Assembly (NCBI GenBank): GCA_021404565.1
Contig: JAAWWF010000028.1
Coordinates: 186,001-250,000 of the forward strand
Direction of reading: 5' to 3'
Origin: Roseivirga sp.
Lineage (GTDB): Bacteria; Bacteroidota; Bacteroidia; Cytophagales; Cyclobacteriaceae
Length of the DNA stretch: 64,000 nt
The position numbers and the translations under genes are program-made. Under the pieces are notes generated by a model that had not been told where the DNA came from, made no database searches, and worked only from the letters and a program-made list of their open reading frames with translations. Each line of letters opens with the position of its first letter. Position 1 is the stretch's first letter. Of the stretch, positions 44,457 through 54,164 are shown in pieces.

Positions 44457-45059
44457 ATGGCCTTAAAAACCTTTGTAAAAGTTAGTGGAGTGAATAATCT
44501 GAGCGATGCCAGGTATTGCAGTGGAATGGAAGTAGATCAGTTGGGTTTTTCTATTCAGGAAAACGGTGCTAACTATACAGATCCTGAGAAATTTAAAGAG
44601 ATCAAGGGCTGGCTTTCGGGAGTAGCCTATGTAGGTGAAATTGAAGCCGATAGTACAAAAAACATCTCTGAAACTGTGAAAGACTATGAGCTGGATGCCC
44701 TGCAAGTGGCCACGAGCCAGCAGGTAATGGATGCCCAGGCAACAGGACTCCCCATCATTCTGAAAACAGATGTTTCGATGATCACATTTGAGGTATTGGC
44801 TTCTCTGAAAGACAAGGTCTCCTACTTTCTGATTGAGTCTGTGTATGAAGGACAGGTAAGCCCCGATATTCTGGCATTGACGAGTCTGTACCCGATTGTA
44901 TTAGGCTATGGATTTGATGCAGAGACAGTTGAAGGGATGGTATCTTCAGGAATCAAGGGCATTGCCCTGAAAGGTGGTGAAGAGATTAGTCCCGGACTGA
45001 GAGATTTCGATGAAATGATGGATATTCTTGAAGCGCTTGAAATTGACGATACGCTATAG
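44457..45059 (+). CDS. TrpF-like (phosphoribosylanthranilate isomerase-like) protein
   Basis: 200 aa. The first block KVSGVNNLSDARYCSGMEVDQLGF parallels the TrpF KxCGxT...DAxxAxxxGAxxxGF signature, but the catalytic Cys is replaced by Ser. The end SPGLRDFDEMMDIL parallels the TrpF KPGIKDxxKV block. Several core strands are diverged and there are no other trp genes nearby, so it may be a non-catalytic relative. It is a single gene, divergent from the flavodoxin operon and convergent with tonB. Confidence 0.7.
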   Translation: MALKTFVKVSGVNNLSDARYCSGMEVDQLGFSIQENGANYTDPEKFKEIKGWLSGVAYVGEIEADSTKNISETVKDYELDALQVATSQQVMDAQATGLPIILKTDVSMITFEVLASLKDKVSYFLIESVYEGQVSPDILALTSLYPIVLGYGFDAETVEGMVSSGIKGIALKGGEEISPGLRDFDEMMDILEALEIDDTL

Positions 45060-45081
45060 AAGCGCAGCGTATTGACTTAAT

Positions 45082-45116
45082 AAAAATGCCTTACCGGTAT
45101 CTGGTAAGGCATTTTT
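45082..45116. terminator. Bidirectional terminator
   Basis: Perfect fourteen-base arms AAAAATGCCTTACC (45082-45095) and complement (45103-45116), loop of seven. It serves the TrpF-like gene and the TonB operon, which converge here. Confidence 0.9.
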
Positions 45117-45139
45117 ATTATGTCTTGTGCGTAGAGTGA

Positions 45140-46180
45140 CTACTTGGTCTTAATGATGAATTTAATCTCTCCTACCGAAATTGGCGCAGCCTGTGCACTC
45201 AGGGTTCTTTTAAAGGAGAGCTTCTGCACTTCCCTCTTATAGAAATCTACTACGGTATTATCACTGATGGTGGTCCCAGGCATTTTCGTCACCTCTCTTA
45301 CCACCCCGCGATCATCTACTCTGATCTGAAACAGTATCACTCCGTCAACTTCAGAGTCATCTTTGCCAGAAGGGGCTCTGTCCCAGGCCCAGCCATCGAG
45401 GCTCAGGCTAACACCGAGATTTCCGCCATCTTCAGCCTGACCATTTGTATTGGCCTGTCCATCCTTTTTACCCATTTGACCTCGGGTATCCACCTTATCT
45501 CCCTGGTTGCTTGAGGCTGCTTCCTTAGATTTGGTATCACTTTTTTTAGAACCTAAAATGGCTCTGGTATTCACAACAGGGTCTGGCTTTGGCTCTTCTT
45601 TTTTTGGTTCTTCCTTTTTCTCTTCTACAGGAGGTGTCTCTTCCTTTGCTTCCTCTTTTGCCGGATCCTTTACTTCTTCCGTTTTTTCTTCTTCTTTCGT
45701 TTCCTCTTCAGACTTCTCCTCGACCTTAACATCGCTCTCGGTTTCCTGTGTTTCAGTAGCCTCAACTGTTTTTTCAACTACTGGGTCAGCTGTCTTTTCG
45801 GGAGTTTCTACCGGTTTTGCCTCTTCCACAGGCTCAGTCACTGGTGGTGTTTCCTCAACAGGCTCCTCTGTAACTTCTTCCGTGGTCTCTTCAGTCTGCT
45901 CAACTTCCTGAGTTTCTTCCGTATCAGTCTCTGACTCAGGAGGTGTGGTATTGTCTGTTTCTTCAGTTGGACTATCTACTTCGCTCTCAGTATCCCCGAA
46001 ACCCTCGTCCTGAACGCCCAGGTTAAATGTCAGACCACTGAGTGTATTTGGCGGATCGGGTTGTCTCCATGCCACTAAAAGAAGAAAAATAAGTAGTAGC
46101 GAACCATGGACAATAGCCGACATGATTAAGCTAAACCGCTTATTCTTTTTTTCTTGCTCCAGGTTCTCTTGTCTTTCCAT
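45140..46180 (-). CDS. TonB-type energy transducer
   Basis: 346 aa. One N-terminal membrane helix (SLIMSAIVHGSLLLIFLLLV, with the His common in TonB helices) is followed by a long Pro/Glu/Thr-rich spacer (about residues 65-205), a Gly/Asn-rich link, and a C-terminal domain with DRGVVREVTKMPGTTISDN and KFIIKTK that fits TonB/TolA-like C-termini. It is last in an ExbB-ExbD-TonB set and overlaps exbD by one base. Confidence 0.85.
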   Translation of the reverse strand: MERQENLEQEKKNKRFSLIMSAIVHGSLLLIFLLLVAWRQPDPPNTLSGLTFNLGVQDEGFGDTESEVDSPTEETDNTTPPESETDTEETQEVEQTEETTEEVTEEPVEETPPVTEPVEEAKPVETPEKTADPVVEKTVEATETQETESDVKVEEKSEEETKEEEKTEEVKDPAKEEAKEETPPVEEKKEEPKKEEPKPDPVVNTRAILGSKKSDTKSKEAASSNQGDKVDTRGQMGKKDGQANTNGQAEDGGNLGVSLSLDGWAWDRAPSGKDDSEVDGVILFQIRVDDRGVVREVTKMPGTTISDNTVVDFYKREVQKLSFKRTLSAQAAPISVGEIKFIIKTK

Positions 46181-46569
46181 TATTCTGGTTTTGTCACGAT
46201 AGTCAGCTTTTGCTTTAGCTTCATGGCAATACCGGCCACTTTTACTAAATGCTTAGTGTCTACACTTTCATCAACGTGAATTGCGACAGAACCGTTTATT
46301 TCGGTGGCAACTTTTGCCAATTCTCTTTCCAAATTGTTGATGGAAACCTCATTATCATTGAGGTAATACTTCAAATCTGCTGTAATGGTTACCGAGTTAC
46401 TTTGAGAAACAATATTTCCTACAGCAGCACTGGGCAAGTTAACAGGAAGACCCGATGGCGTAATAAAGGACGAAGTCAGCATAAAGAAAATCAGCAGCAA
46501 AAACACGATGTCGGTCATTGACGACATGCTGAAATTGGCATTTACCTCATGTTTTGATTTGATATCCAT
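46180..46569 (-). CDS. ExbD/TolR-type biopolymer transport protein
   Basis: 129 aa. The single helix near the start contains TDIVFLLLIFFMLTSSFI with the proton-conducting Asp (about residue 19). The periplasmic part is short. Together with the ExbB gene (adjacent, sharing a base) and the TonB gene it forms a proton-driven motor complex. Confidence 0.92.
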   Translation of the reverse strand: MDIKSKHEVNANFSMSSMTDIVFLLLIFFMLTSSFITPSGLPVNLPSAAVGNIVSQSNSVTITADLKYYLNDNEVSINNLERELAKVATEINGSVAIHVDESVDTKHLVKVAGIAMKLKQKLTIVTKPE

Positions 46570-47249
46570 TATTGTGGCTCTTGTAACAGATCAATAAAGT
46601 CGATAGAAGTGTACTCCATATAATGGATGGCTTTCTGCACTCTGGCTACCAGGTAGTTATAGCCCAGATAGGCTACAATACCTACTACCAAACCTGCAGC
46701 AGTGGTAATCATGGCTTCATATATACCTGTTGAGAGCAGCTTAGGACTTACCGCCCCTTCTTCCTGTGCAATGGCAATAAAGGCCTGAATCATACCGGAT
46801 ACCGTACCAAGAAAACCAATCATGGGCGCGGCACCGGCAATGGTAGCCAGCATAGAAAGGTTCTTTTCAAGTCGGTAAACTTCAATTTTACCTACATTTT
46901 CTATAGAAGCTTCAATGGTTTTGAGCGGGCTCCCAATGCGATGGATGCCCTTTTCAATCATTTTGGCGATAGGCGATTCCGTTTGAGAGCACAATAGCTT
47001 GGCTCCGTTGATATCACCATTAAGTACCAGGTTTTTAATTTTATCCATAAACTCAAAAGGAGTTTTGGAAGCCCGGTTCACAGTTTTGTATCGTTCGAAA
47101 AAGATGAAGATGGCTACGATCCAAAGAATGGCGATGGGTACAAGCCAGAAGCCCCCTTTTAATAATAGATCGATAAAGGACAGCACACCATCCCCGGCAT
47201 CAGTTACGCTTGTCGTATCTGACGAATTCAATTGTTGCAATAAGATCAT
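46569..47249 (-). CDS. ExbB/TolQ/MotA-type proton channel protein
   Basis: 226 aa with three helices: about residues 30-50 (GGFWLVPIAILWIVAIFIFF), then MLATIAGAAPMIGFLGTVSGMI and GIYEAMITTAAGLVVGIVAYLGYNY, the latter two being the conserved channel helices of the family. It overlaps exbD by one base and follows the SPOR gene by 1 bp, so all belong to one operon. Confidence 0.93.
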   Translation of the reverse strand: MILLQQLNSSDTTSVTDAGDGVLSFIDLLLKGGFWLVPIAILWIVAIFIFFERYKTVNRASKTPFEFMDKIKNLVLNGDINGAKLLCSQTESPIAKMIEKGIHRIGSPLKTIEASIENVGKIEVYRLEKNLSMLATIAGAAPMIGFLGTVSGMIQAFIAIAQEEGAVSPKLLSTGIYEAMITTAAGLVVGIVAYLGYNYLVARVQKAIHYMEYTSIDFIDLLQEPQ

Positions 47250-47250
47250 T

Positions 47251-48084
47251 TTAGTTTTTCAATACCCAGATGTTGTCTCCGTAAGTAGATTTTAAGCTTT
47301 CTATAGAACTTTCGGCTGTTGCATAATCATCAGCCGGATTGATACCTACTCTGTAAAATTGACCTCCCGTTTCCGGTTCCAGAATATAAGCATCGGTACC
47401 TCCGGCCACAATTTCTTTAGCCTTGTCTTCAGCACCATCTACGCCATAAAAACTACCTACCACGACATAGAAACGTGTTCCTTTTTCAGAAATTGTAATG
47501 ACTTGTGCTTCCTTTGGTGGTTCTGGCTCAGGATCGGGCTGGGCAACCACTTCTGGCTCAGGCTCAGCAGGTTTTGGCTGCTCTACAGGTACCTTAACAG
47601 GCTCATCCTTGGGTTCTTCACCGTTTGGTCTGAGTACAAACCAATAAACGGCTGCAGCGGCCAGAATGAGTATGATGATAATGATCCAGATAGCGCCCCG
47701 GTTCTTATTCACTTCCTCACGGGGCTTTTCTACTACCGGAGCAGGTGCTGGCTTGGCTGGCTCTTCTTCAACTTCCGGTTCTGGTTCAGGCTCAATTACC
47801 GGAGCAACAGCGACTTCCTCTTGTTCAGGTTCAGGCTCTGGCTCTTGCGGGGCCTCCTCTTCAGCTGGTTCTTCTTTCATTTCCTCAAGCTCAACCGGCT
47901 CAAGGTCAATATCGTCCAGACCAAAATCATCGTCTGTGATTATGGGCTCTTCAATAGGAGCTTCTTCTTCCTTTTTAGGCTTTGGAGAGCTTTTAGGACT
48001 GCTCTTTTTAGTGCCCTTAGATGATTTGGTGCTGGTTTTCTTTTTCTTATTCTCTGAAGAGTCGCTCTTCTTTTTAGCCGCCAT
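47251..48084 (-). CDS. SPOR-domain membrane protein
   Basis: 277 aa. A Lys/Ser-rich cytoplasmic start and a long acidic Pro/Glu-rich stretch (residues about 35-125) are followed by one membrane helix (AIWIIIIILILAAAAVYWFVL), a Pro/Glu-rich spacer and a C-terminal SPOR domain (TRFYVVVGSFYGVDGAEDKA) that binds denuded peptidoglycan at division sites. It precedes exbB by 1 bp, tying the motor to the cell wall. Confidence 0.88.
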   Translation of the reverse strand: MAAKKKSDSSENKKKKTSTKSSKGTKKSSPKSSPKPKKEEEAPIEEPIITDDDFGLDDIDLEPVELEEMKEEPAEEEAPQEPEPEPEQEEVAVAPVIEPEPEPEVEEEPAKPAPAPVVEKPREEVNKNRGAIWIIIIILILAAAAVYWFVLRPNGEEPKDEPVKVPVEQPKPAEPEPEVVAQPDPEPEPPKEAQVITISEKGTRFYVVVGSFYGVDGAEDKAKEIVAGGTDAYILEPETGGQFYRVGINPADDYATAESSIESLKSTYGDNIWVLKN

Positions 48085-48171
48085 AGACTTTTAGGGTTGG
48101 TTGATTATTCCTCAAATAAACAAAATATCAAAGCCATATTAAAAGGTTGTTGATATGAAGTTAAAGCGAGT

Positions 48172-49833
48172 TTAGAAAGAAACGGCTATGCCGGCCAGAA
48201 ACTGAATGCCCCTATTCGGATAATTCAGGTAACGCTGGTACTCCTTGCCAAAAATGTTTCTTATCTGCAAAAACACACCCAACTGTTCATTCAGGTCATA
48301 TTTACCTTCAAGATTCAGGTCTATGATATCGTCCAGTTCAGTGCGTATGGCACTTTCTCTATTAAGCCCCACCAGGCCTCCAACATAGTAAAGATCACCT
48401 GAAACAGTAAGGCCTTCTACGGGAAAGGTCGTAGCATTTAACAACGCCTGGTATTGTGGCCTGTGAAAGGCATCTGTAAGCGTTACGAGCTTATAATCAT
48501 AAAAGTCAAAGCGCAATGAGCTTCGGAATGAACCGGGGTTCTCATAAACCAGCTCACTAAAGATGTTGGTACGATCAATGGCGTCTGTATCATATAACAC
48601 TTCAAACCTTGTTGAATCCGTAATAGCATTAGTGAAGAATGGGAGCCTTTGCAATGAAGCAATAGAGACACCGGCTTTGAGCCTCACTCCTTCTGCCAGA
48701 TCGATATTGAGCCCTCCGAAAATATCACTTTCCTTTTCAGTATTGAACAGGGCAAAATCTGCTTCCAGGAATGGATTGATATCGGCAAAAGAGCGGAAAG
48801 TGTTCATTTCCAAATCGCCCTCATAGCCGGCATAGAAGTTCAAACCCTTACTTGGGTTTAAATCGATACGGATGTGTGGAAAAACCTTGAATCCATCTTC
48901 TGCTCCGGCAAAAGTGCTTAAATCATCATTGTCAGTAGCAAAGTTGGCTCCGGCAGACAACTTGAATGATGTGCCATAATAGAGCAACCGGGGTTTAAGG
49001 TTCACAAAGCTTCGGTTCACCTTCTCTGTATCTTCTCTGGACGAAAAGGTTGCCAGCCCCTGCAGTTTCACCTCCAGGTTGTCGTTTGGTTTGAAACTAA
49101 AGCCAACATCAAAGTTGAACTGGCTCTCACGAGCGTTAAAAGCATCCTTAAAGAAACCCCAATCCGTCAGGAAATGGTAGTCGCTGGCTTCGTCCTTGTT
49201 TGTTTTCGTTACACCAATTTTGGCCGAAAAACCTGTGAATTTTTGCTCAATGTCACCGGGGGTTAAATCCAGTGCAGGATTGTAGCCATAGAAATGTCTC
49301 TTACGGCTCAGGTAGTCGAGAGATCCGGAAATGGTGTTGTTACCATTGAAATATTTACCTCCAAGGCCAATTTCAGTATCAGCACTTCCTGAGTTATCGT
49401 CAAACACAGGCCCCTTCTTAGAGGAAAGGTGTCTGCCATAGAGGTTGAAGACATAGTTTTCGTTTCTCAGCGAACTGAAGTAGACTTCCAGGTACGGAGT
49501 GCTAAAATTACCATAGCCAGCTTTAATATAATTACCGGTAATCGCTGTCTGTGCATCCTGAATGGGTAGCCTCACCGCCCTGAAAGTGGGCTGTAGCGGA
49601 CTTAACGTGTAATTATAGCTCTTGAAGCTATAGCGCTGATCTGTAGCTGCCGGATTAACCGGCAGTTGGGGTATCTTCTCAAAATTCCTGTTAGCAGCCG
49701 GTAAGGTGATTTTACGGGTTTTATCAATGATGATCTCCGGATCACCTTCCAGTGTCCCTTCGCCCTCCTGGCCATATACCTGGGTAATGGCCACTGCTGA
49801 TAATAATATGAAAGTCAGTCTTAATCGTCTCAT
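48172..49833 (-). CDS. Outer-membrane beta-barrel protein (TonB-receptor-like)
   Basis: 553 aa from the ATG at 49833 right after the TPR gene stop; an earlier ATG at 49848 would overlap it. A signal peptide (ends QVYGQ) is followed by a beta-strand-rich sequence of about 20 alternating segments (NYIKAGYGNFSTPYLEVYFSS, LRFDFYDYKLVTLTDAF) ending in aromatic Phe, as in outer-membrane barrels. No plug domain is apparent. It is part of the TPR-barrel-SPOR-ExbBD-TonB operon and is the likely outer-membrane target of the motor. Confidence 0.78.
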   Translation of the reverse strand: MRRLRLTFILLSAVAITQVYGQEGEGTLEGDPEIIIDKTRKITLPAANRNFEKIPQLPVNPAATDQRYSFKSYNYTLSPLQPTFRAVRLPIQDAQTAITGNYIKAGYGNFSTPYLEVYFSSLRNENYVFNLYGRHLSSKKGPVFDDNSGSADTEIGLGGKYFNGNNTISGSLDYLSRKRHFYGYNPALDLTPGDIEQKFTGFSAKIGVTKTNKDEASDYHFLTDWGFFKDAFNARESQFNFDVGFSFKPNDNLEVKLQGLATFSSREDTEKVNRSFVNLKPRLLYYGTSFKLSAGANFATDNDDLSTFAGAEDGFKVFPHIRIDLNPSKGLNFYAGYEGDLEMNTFRSFADINPFLEADFALFNTEKESDIFGGLNIDLAEGVRLKAGVSIASLQRLPFFTNAITDSTRFEVLYDTDAIDRTNIFSELVYENPGSFRSSLRFDFYDYKLVTLTDAFHRPQYQALLNATTFPVEGLTVSGDLYYVGGLVGLNRESAIRTELDDIIDLNLEGKYDLNEQLGVFLQIRNIFGKEYQRYLNYPNRGIQFLAGIAVSF

Positions 49834-49834
49834 C

Positions 49835-52800
49835 TTAGTTGTTGCCATTATTGTTAGTCGTATCTGCTGCTGCCGGGCTTTGTGTGGCTTCCAGCTTTTC
49901 TATCTCCGCCAGTTTTATCCGTGCTTCGCTCACTACCGATGCTACCGGAGAGTTTTCGATGATTGAATTGACCGTTGCCTTAGCCTGGAACAGTTCTTTC
50001 AATGCTACATAGTTATCGGCAATCAGTAAGAATGATTTACCTACCCAATCATCGTAATCAAGAAAGTTATTGATATCAAACAGCGTATTGTTCGACTGCT
50101 GATAAAGTTTTTGCTGATAAAAGACCAGGCCAAGGGTATACTGCGCCTGGGCACCAAACTGATCCTTTGCCGTGTTAATTGTGCTTAAAAACTCGTCAAT
50201 GGCTGTATCAAAATCACCTTCAGCATAAGCAGCCAGCCCCAGGTATAGTTGAGACCTGTTAGAAGCTGTTGGTGAAACATTACCACGCTCGATGATCTTA
50301 CGGGCATAACCGCGCATCTTATCGTACTCAGCCAGTTTATAGTATGATTCCAGCAGACCAGACCATGCCGTATTTTCCTGACGATCGTTTTTCTTCACCT
50401 CTTCCAGCTTGGTATAAAAGTTGGCCGCTTCCTGGAAATCTCCTTGAGTCAATTGCAGTTCCCCGATACGTTCGTATACTATATCCATATCGCTAATCTT
50501 GCGCTCCTGGAACACCTCATAATAGAGTTCCAAAGCCTGGTCCGCATTCTGCAGCCTATAATTGCTTTCTGCCCTATAGAATTTAGATTCGTAAACCTTA
50601 CCGCTCTCAGGGTAGTTCTTTTCATAATTGGCGAATGCTCCTAAAGCTGCATCATACGTACCAGCGAAATAGAGACTTTTTGCAGCTTCGAACTCAATGC
50701 TTTCAATCTGGTCGTCATCAGGATAAGCATTCTGATACTTATTCAACCATTGAGCAAACTCGATCACATTATCCTGAAGTTTCAGGGTGTTTTGTAGGCC
50801 CAATAGTGCACTGTTAGCCACTCGGCTGCTCGACATATAGTCATTCAAAATAGTGATATAGTCAGCTTTTACCTTGTCGTAATCTTCAAGATTGAAATAG
50901 GCCTGGGCTCTACCTTCATAGGCATAAGGCATAAAAGGGCTTTGCTTCAGGTTATCGATGATCCGGGTAAAGGTTTGGATGGCCAGTCTGTAGTCTTTGG
51001 TTTCCAGCTGAATCTGAGCCTTTTTGAAGATGGCATCATCATAGTAGCGCGACCTTGAATACCTGTTGATCACCGTCTCCAGCTGTGATATAGCCTCGTC
51101 ACTCTTATCCTGAAAGTCTCTGACCACCCCTTTTTGAAAATAGGCGTAGTCTTTTTGCGGGTTATCATTGTTGATCGCACGATCGTAATAAGAGATTGCA
51201 CTGGCATACTCCTTTTCTACATAGTAGCAGTCGGCCAGTCGAAGAATTGCATCATTATAATTCTGCTTGTCAGCGGCCCTTTCCATGGCGTCTACATACT
51301 GTTTAAAGTAGAGTCTTGCATTTTTATAGTCCTTACTGTTGTAATAGGCATAGGCCAGACCATAATTGGCTTTTTGATAGTACTCCGAACTCCTGTTACG
51401 TCTCTGTATTACAGTACGATAGGCCCTTACAGCCTGAGCATAACTTCTACTGGTTGAATAAGCCTCAGCTTTCCAGAAACTGGCAGCTATGGACAGGTCC
51501 CCGTCTATTGCAAATTGTAATGATTTATCAAATAACTGAACTGCCTGCAGGTACTTGGCGGAATTGTAAAACTGCGTCCCCTTATAAAAGGTCACCTTTT
51601 GATAGGCCTCTTTAATCCTATCACTCTTGTTTGGAATTTTCTCGATGAACGTGATTGCCCTGGCATAGTCATTTGTATTCAGAAATGCCTCGCTGATCAG
51701 GTTATTGGCCTCAGGCACGTAGTCACTGGTCGGGTATTGTTTCATAAAGCGATCGAGAGAAACGATTGCCTGTGAAAATTTGCCGGATTGAAAGCTCACC
51801 TTAGCCAGGTTAAAGGCGGCTTCTTCCTGAATTTCTTTGTTGAATTCAAGCTTAGCTGCCTTGTCAAAGGCAGAACTGGCAAAAATAAAGTTCTTGTCCT
51901 GTACATAGAGTTGCCCCAGGTAATAAGAGGCATACTGAGAAAGCGTATCGCTGTTGAGCGCCACTTTCTTAAAGTTGTTAACGGCATCTGCATTGTTGCC
52001 CGCCATAAAGTTGGCATACCCCATCCGGTAAAGTGTCTGCTGATCAGCGCTTTGGGCTGCCAATTGCTCATAGAGCTTAAAAAACTCCACACTTTCAGGC
52101 CATTGTCGTTCCTGGTAGTAAGACTCAGCAGCCAGCTGGTAGATCTGATAGAGGTAGTCGGTGGTTCTGCTGAATTGCTGAACGTCTTTAAAGCCGGCAG
52201 CATATTGGGTCAGTTCACCATAGCGCTTTTGCTTATAGTAACTACTTACAATCAATACAGGTACCCTGTTTTTGTATTGAGGGGTTCCTTCAGCTCGCTT
52301 AAAATCCACCAGTGCTTTGTCGTACTCTCCCTTCTGATAGGCCAGGTGGCCTGAATAGTAATTGGCATGAGGAAAATAGGGACTCTGGTTCCGCTTGGCC
52401 AGATCGAGGTATTTGGCTGCTTCATCATTGCGTCTTAATCCATAAGAGGCGTAACCGATTTTAAAATTCACCTCCAGCCTTTCTTCTGCACTCAGCAAAC
52501 TTGTATTCACCAACTTCAGGTATTTGACCGTATTCTGATAGTCGTTGTTTTTGAAGCTCACCATCCCCAGGTTGTAATAGGCCTTGGCAGCCTTTGGGTG
52601 GTTGGGGTGTTCTTTCACAAACTCAGCTATGAGTTGTGCACCATCTGCGTTGTCTAGATTCAGAGCGGAAAAGGCCACATAATATTTGGCGTCTACCCTC
52701 TTTATTTCGTCTTTACCTTCCTTTAGATATCTCTCGAACTGTTCCCTGGCCGCTCCATACTTATCTTTATCCAATAGCTCAATGCCAGCATCGAAATATC

Positions 52801-52909
52801 GGCTTTCATCGCTTTGGTAGAGTGTATTCTGAGCTTTTAATGACCCTAAGGAAACAAACAGGATGGTGATTAAAAAGTATTTCCTGTACATCAACTTACG
52901 TTTGTTCAC
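49835..52909 (-). CDS. Large secreted TPR protein
   Basis: 1024 aa with an N-terminal signal region (KYFLITILFVSLGSLKAQ). About twenty or more TPR-like units follow (FDAGIELLDKDKYGAAREQF, AAKAYYNLGMVSFKNNDYQ, YQKANYGLAYAYYNSKDYKN), ending in an Asn-rich tail. Such large TPR proteins with a barrel and ExbBD are common in Bacteroidota gliding and envelope loci; this copy heads the operon, whose next gene starts right after its stop. Confidence 0.85.
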   Translation of the reverse strand: MNKRKLMYRKYFLITILFVSLGSLKAQNTLYQSDESRYFDAGIELLDKDKYGAAREQFERYLKEGKDEIKRVDAKYYVAFSALNLDNADGAQLIAEFVKEHPNHPKAAKAYYNLGMVSFKNNDYQNTVKYLKLVNTSLLSAEERLEVNFKIGYASYGLRRNDEAAKYLDLAKRNQSPYFPHANYYSGHLAYQKGEYDKALVDFKRAEGTPQYKNRVPVLIVSSYYKQKRYGELTQYAAGFKDVQQFSRTTDYLYQIYQLAAESYYQERQWPESVEFFKLYEQLAAQSADQQTLYRMGYANFMAGNNADAVNNFKKVALNSDTLSQYASYYLGQLYVQDKNFIFASSAFDKAAKLEFNKEIQEEAAFNLAKVSFQSGKFSQAIVSLDRFMKQYPTSDYVPEANNLISEAFLNTNDYARAITFIEKIPNKSDRIKEAYQKVTFYKGTQFYNSAKYLQAVQLFDKSLQFAIDGDLSIAASFWKAEAYSTSRSYAQAVRAYRTVIQRRNRSSEYYQKANYGLAYAYYNSKDYKNARLYFKQYVDAMERAADKQNYNDAILRLADCYYVEKEYASAISYYDRAINNDNPQKDYAYFQKGVVRDFQDKSDEAISQLETVINRYSRSRYYDDAIFKKAQIQLETKDYRLAIQTFTRIIDNLKQSPFMPYAYEGRAQAYFNLEDYDKVKADYITILNDYMSSSRVANSALLGLQNTLKLQDNVIEFAQWLNKYQNAYPDDDQIESIEFEAAKSLYFAGTYDAALGAFANYEKNYPESGKVYESKFYRAESNYRLQNADQALELYYEVFQERKISDMDIVYERIGELQLTQGDFQEAANFYTKLEEVKKNDRQENTAWSGLLESYYKLAEYDKMRGYARKIIERGNVSPTASNRSQLYLGLAAYAEGDFDTAIDEFLSTINTAKDQFGAQAQYTLGLVFYQQKLYQQSNNTLFDINNFLDYDDWVGKSFLLIADNYVALKELFQAKATVNSIIENSPVASVVSEARIKLAEIEKLEATQSPAAADTTNNNGNN

Positions 52910-53041
52910 TTGTTAACTTAACTAACTGTTTACCTTTTCTAATATTGCAGCAGCCCTGCCATAATAATCCGGATGAAACGGATTCACCCTAACCCCTTCT
53001 GCCTGTTTTCTGTGCAATAACACATGTTGTTCAGGCATAAT

Positions 53042-54094
53042 TCAATGCATTAGCAGAAAGACGAGTTCTTTTAAAACCTCACCATCTGCAGCCGCTCCGC
53101 TGTCTACTCCTTTTGACTTCAGGTCAGCCTTTCTCAAAAATGAGATATTCTGCATTACTTTGCCTAGCGGATAGCTGCGAGCGGCAGCTTTATATTCTTT
53201 TAAGGCAAAAGGCCGCACGCCCATTGCACTGGTCAGCGACTGGTCTGACTTATCTTTGGTACCATGAAAGATGAGCAGCTTACTGTAAAACGAGTACAGC
53301 AAGGCAATCATAGGAATGATGGGATTGGCTTTGGCATTGGCTGCAAAGTAGCGCACTATCCTATTAGCCTTTACCGGGTCTCGGAATGAGATGGCTCTCT
53401 GTAACTCAAAGACATTGTAATCTTTACTGATCCCCACATATTTCTGAACCAGGTCCTCGTTAATGCTGTCTCCTTCTTTGAGGTTAATCAGCATCTTGCC
53501 TATCTCATTGGTAAGACGTTCCAGGTTGGTGCCCACGTATTCACTGAGCATCATAATGGAACGATCATTTATGCCATATCCTTTTTGCCTGATGTAGTCC
53601 TCAATCCATTGGGGAAGCTGGTAATCTCTTAGCTGAGCGGTGGCCACAAAAACCGATTTGGCTTTAGCTGCTTTGGCCAAAGGTTTACGTCCGTCCAGAT
53701 TTTTATGTTTGTGGGCAAATACGAGCACTGTGGAGGGTACGGGTTGATCCAGATAGTGCATCAGCAGCTTCTGGCCTTCCTCCTTATTTATATCCTGAAT
53801 GTCTTTGGCCTCCTTCACAATCACCACCTGCCTTTCTGCCATCATCGGAAATCGTTTGGCATTGGTCAGCACCTGGGCCATTGTTACATCTTTCCCATAC
53901 ATAATGGTTTGATTAAAGCCCTTTTCTGCCTCTGAAAGGCAATGGTCTTCAATGTAATCTGCAATCTGATCGATATAATAAGGCTCATCGCCCTGAAGGA
54001 AGTAAACCGGTGCGTACTTGCCGGCTTTGAGGTCAGCTAAAACTTTTTCGGGGGTATTGCTCATGGCTCTGCTGACACGAATATAAGGAGTCAA
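53042..54094 (-). CDS. holA: DNA polymerase III delta subunit
   Basis: 350 aa. The delta subunit opens the sliding clamp within the clamp loader. Its start PVYFLQGDEPYYIDQIADYIE is the family signature, followed by the AAA+-like fold, NLERLTNEIGKMLINL and DYNVFELQRAISFRDPVKA. Length and layout agree with holA. It converges on nothing and is divergent from the TPR gene at 54165. Confidence 0.93.
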   Translation of the reverse strand: MTPYIRVSRAMSNTPEKVLADLKAGKYAPVYFLQGDEPYYIDQIADYIEDHCLSEAEKGFNQTIMYGKDVTMAQVLTNAKRFPMMAERQVVIVKEAKDIQDINKEEGQKLLMHYLDQPVPSTVLVFAHKHKNLDGRKPLAKAAKAKSVFVATAQLRDYQLPQWIEDYIRQKGYGINDRSIMMLSEYVGTNLERLTNEIGKMLINLKEGDSINEDLVQKYVGISKDYNVFELQRAISFRDPVKANRIVRYFAANAKANPIIPMIALLYSFYSKLLIFHGTKDKSDQSLTSAMGVRPFALKEYKAAARSYPLGKVMQNISFLRKADLKSKGVDSGAAADGEVLKELVFLLMH

Positions 54095-54164
54095 TCCGGG
54101 ATAAAACAGCCAATACCAACAAAGAGTTTTTGTAGCTGTTTATATTTGTAAAAAAGAGGATCTG

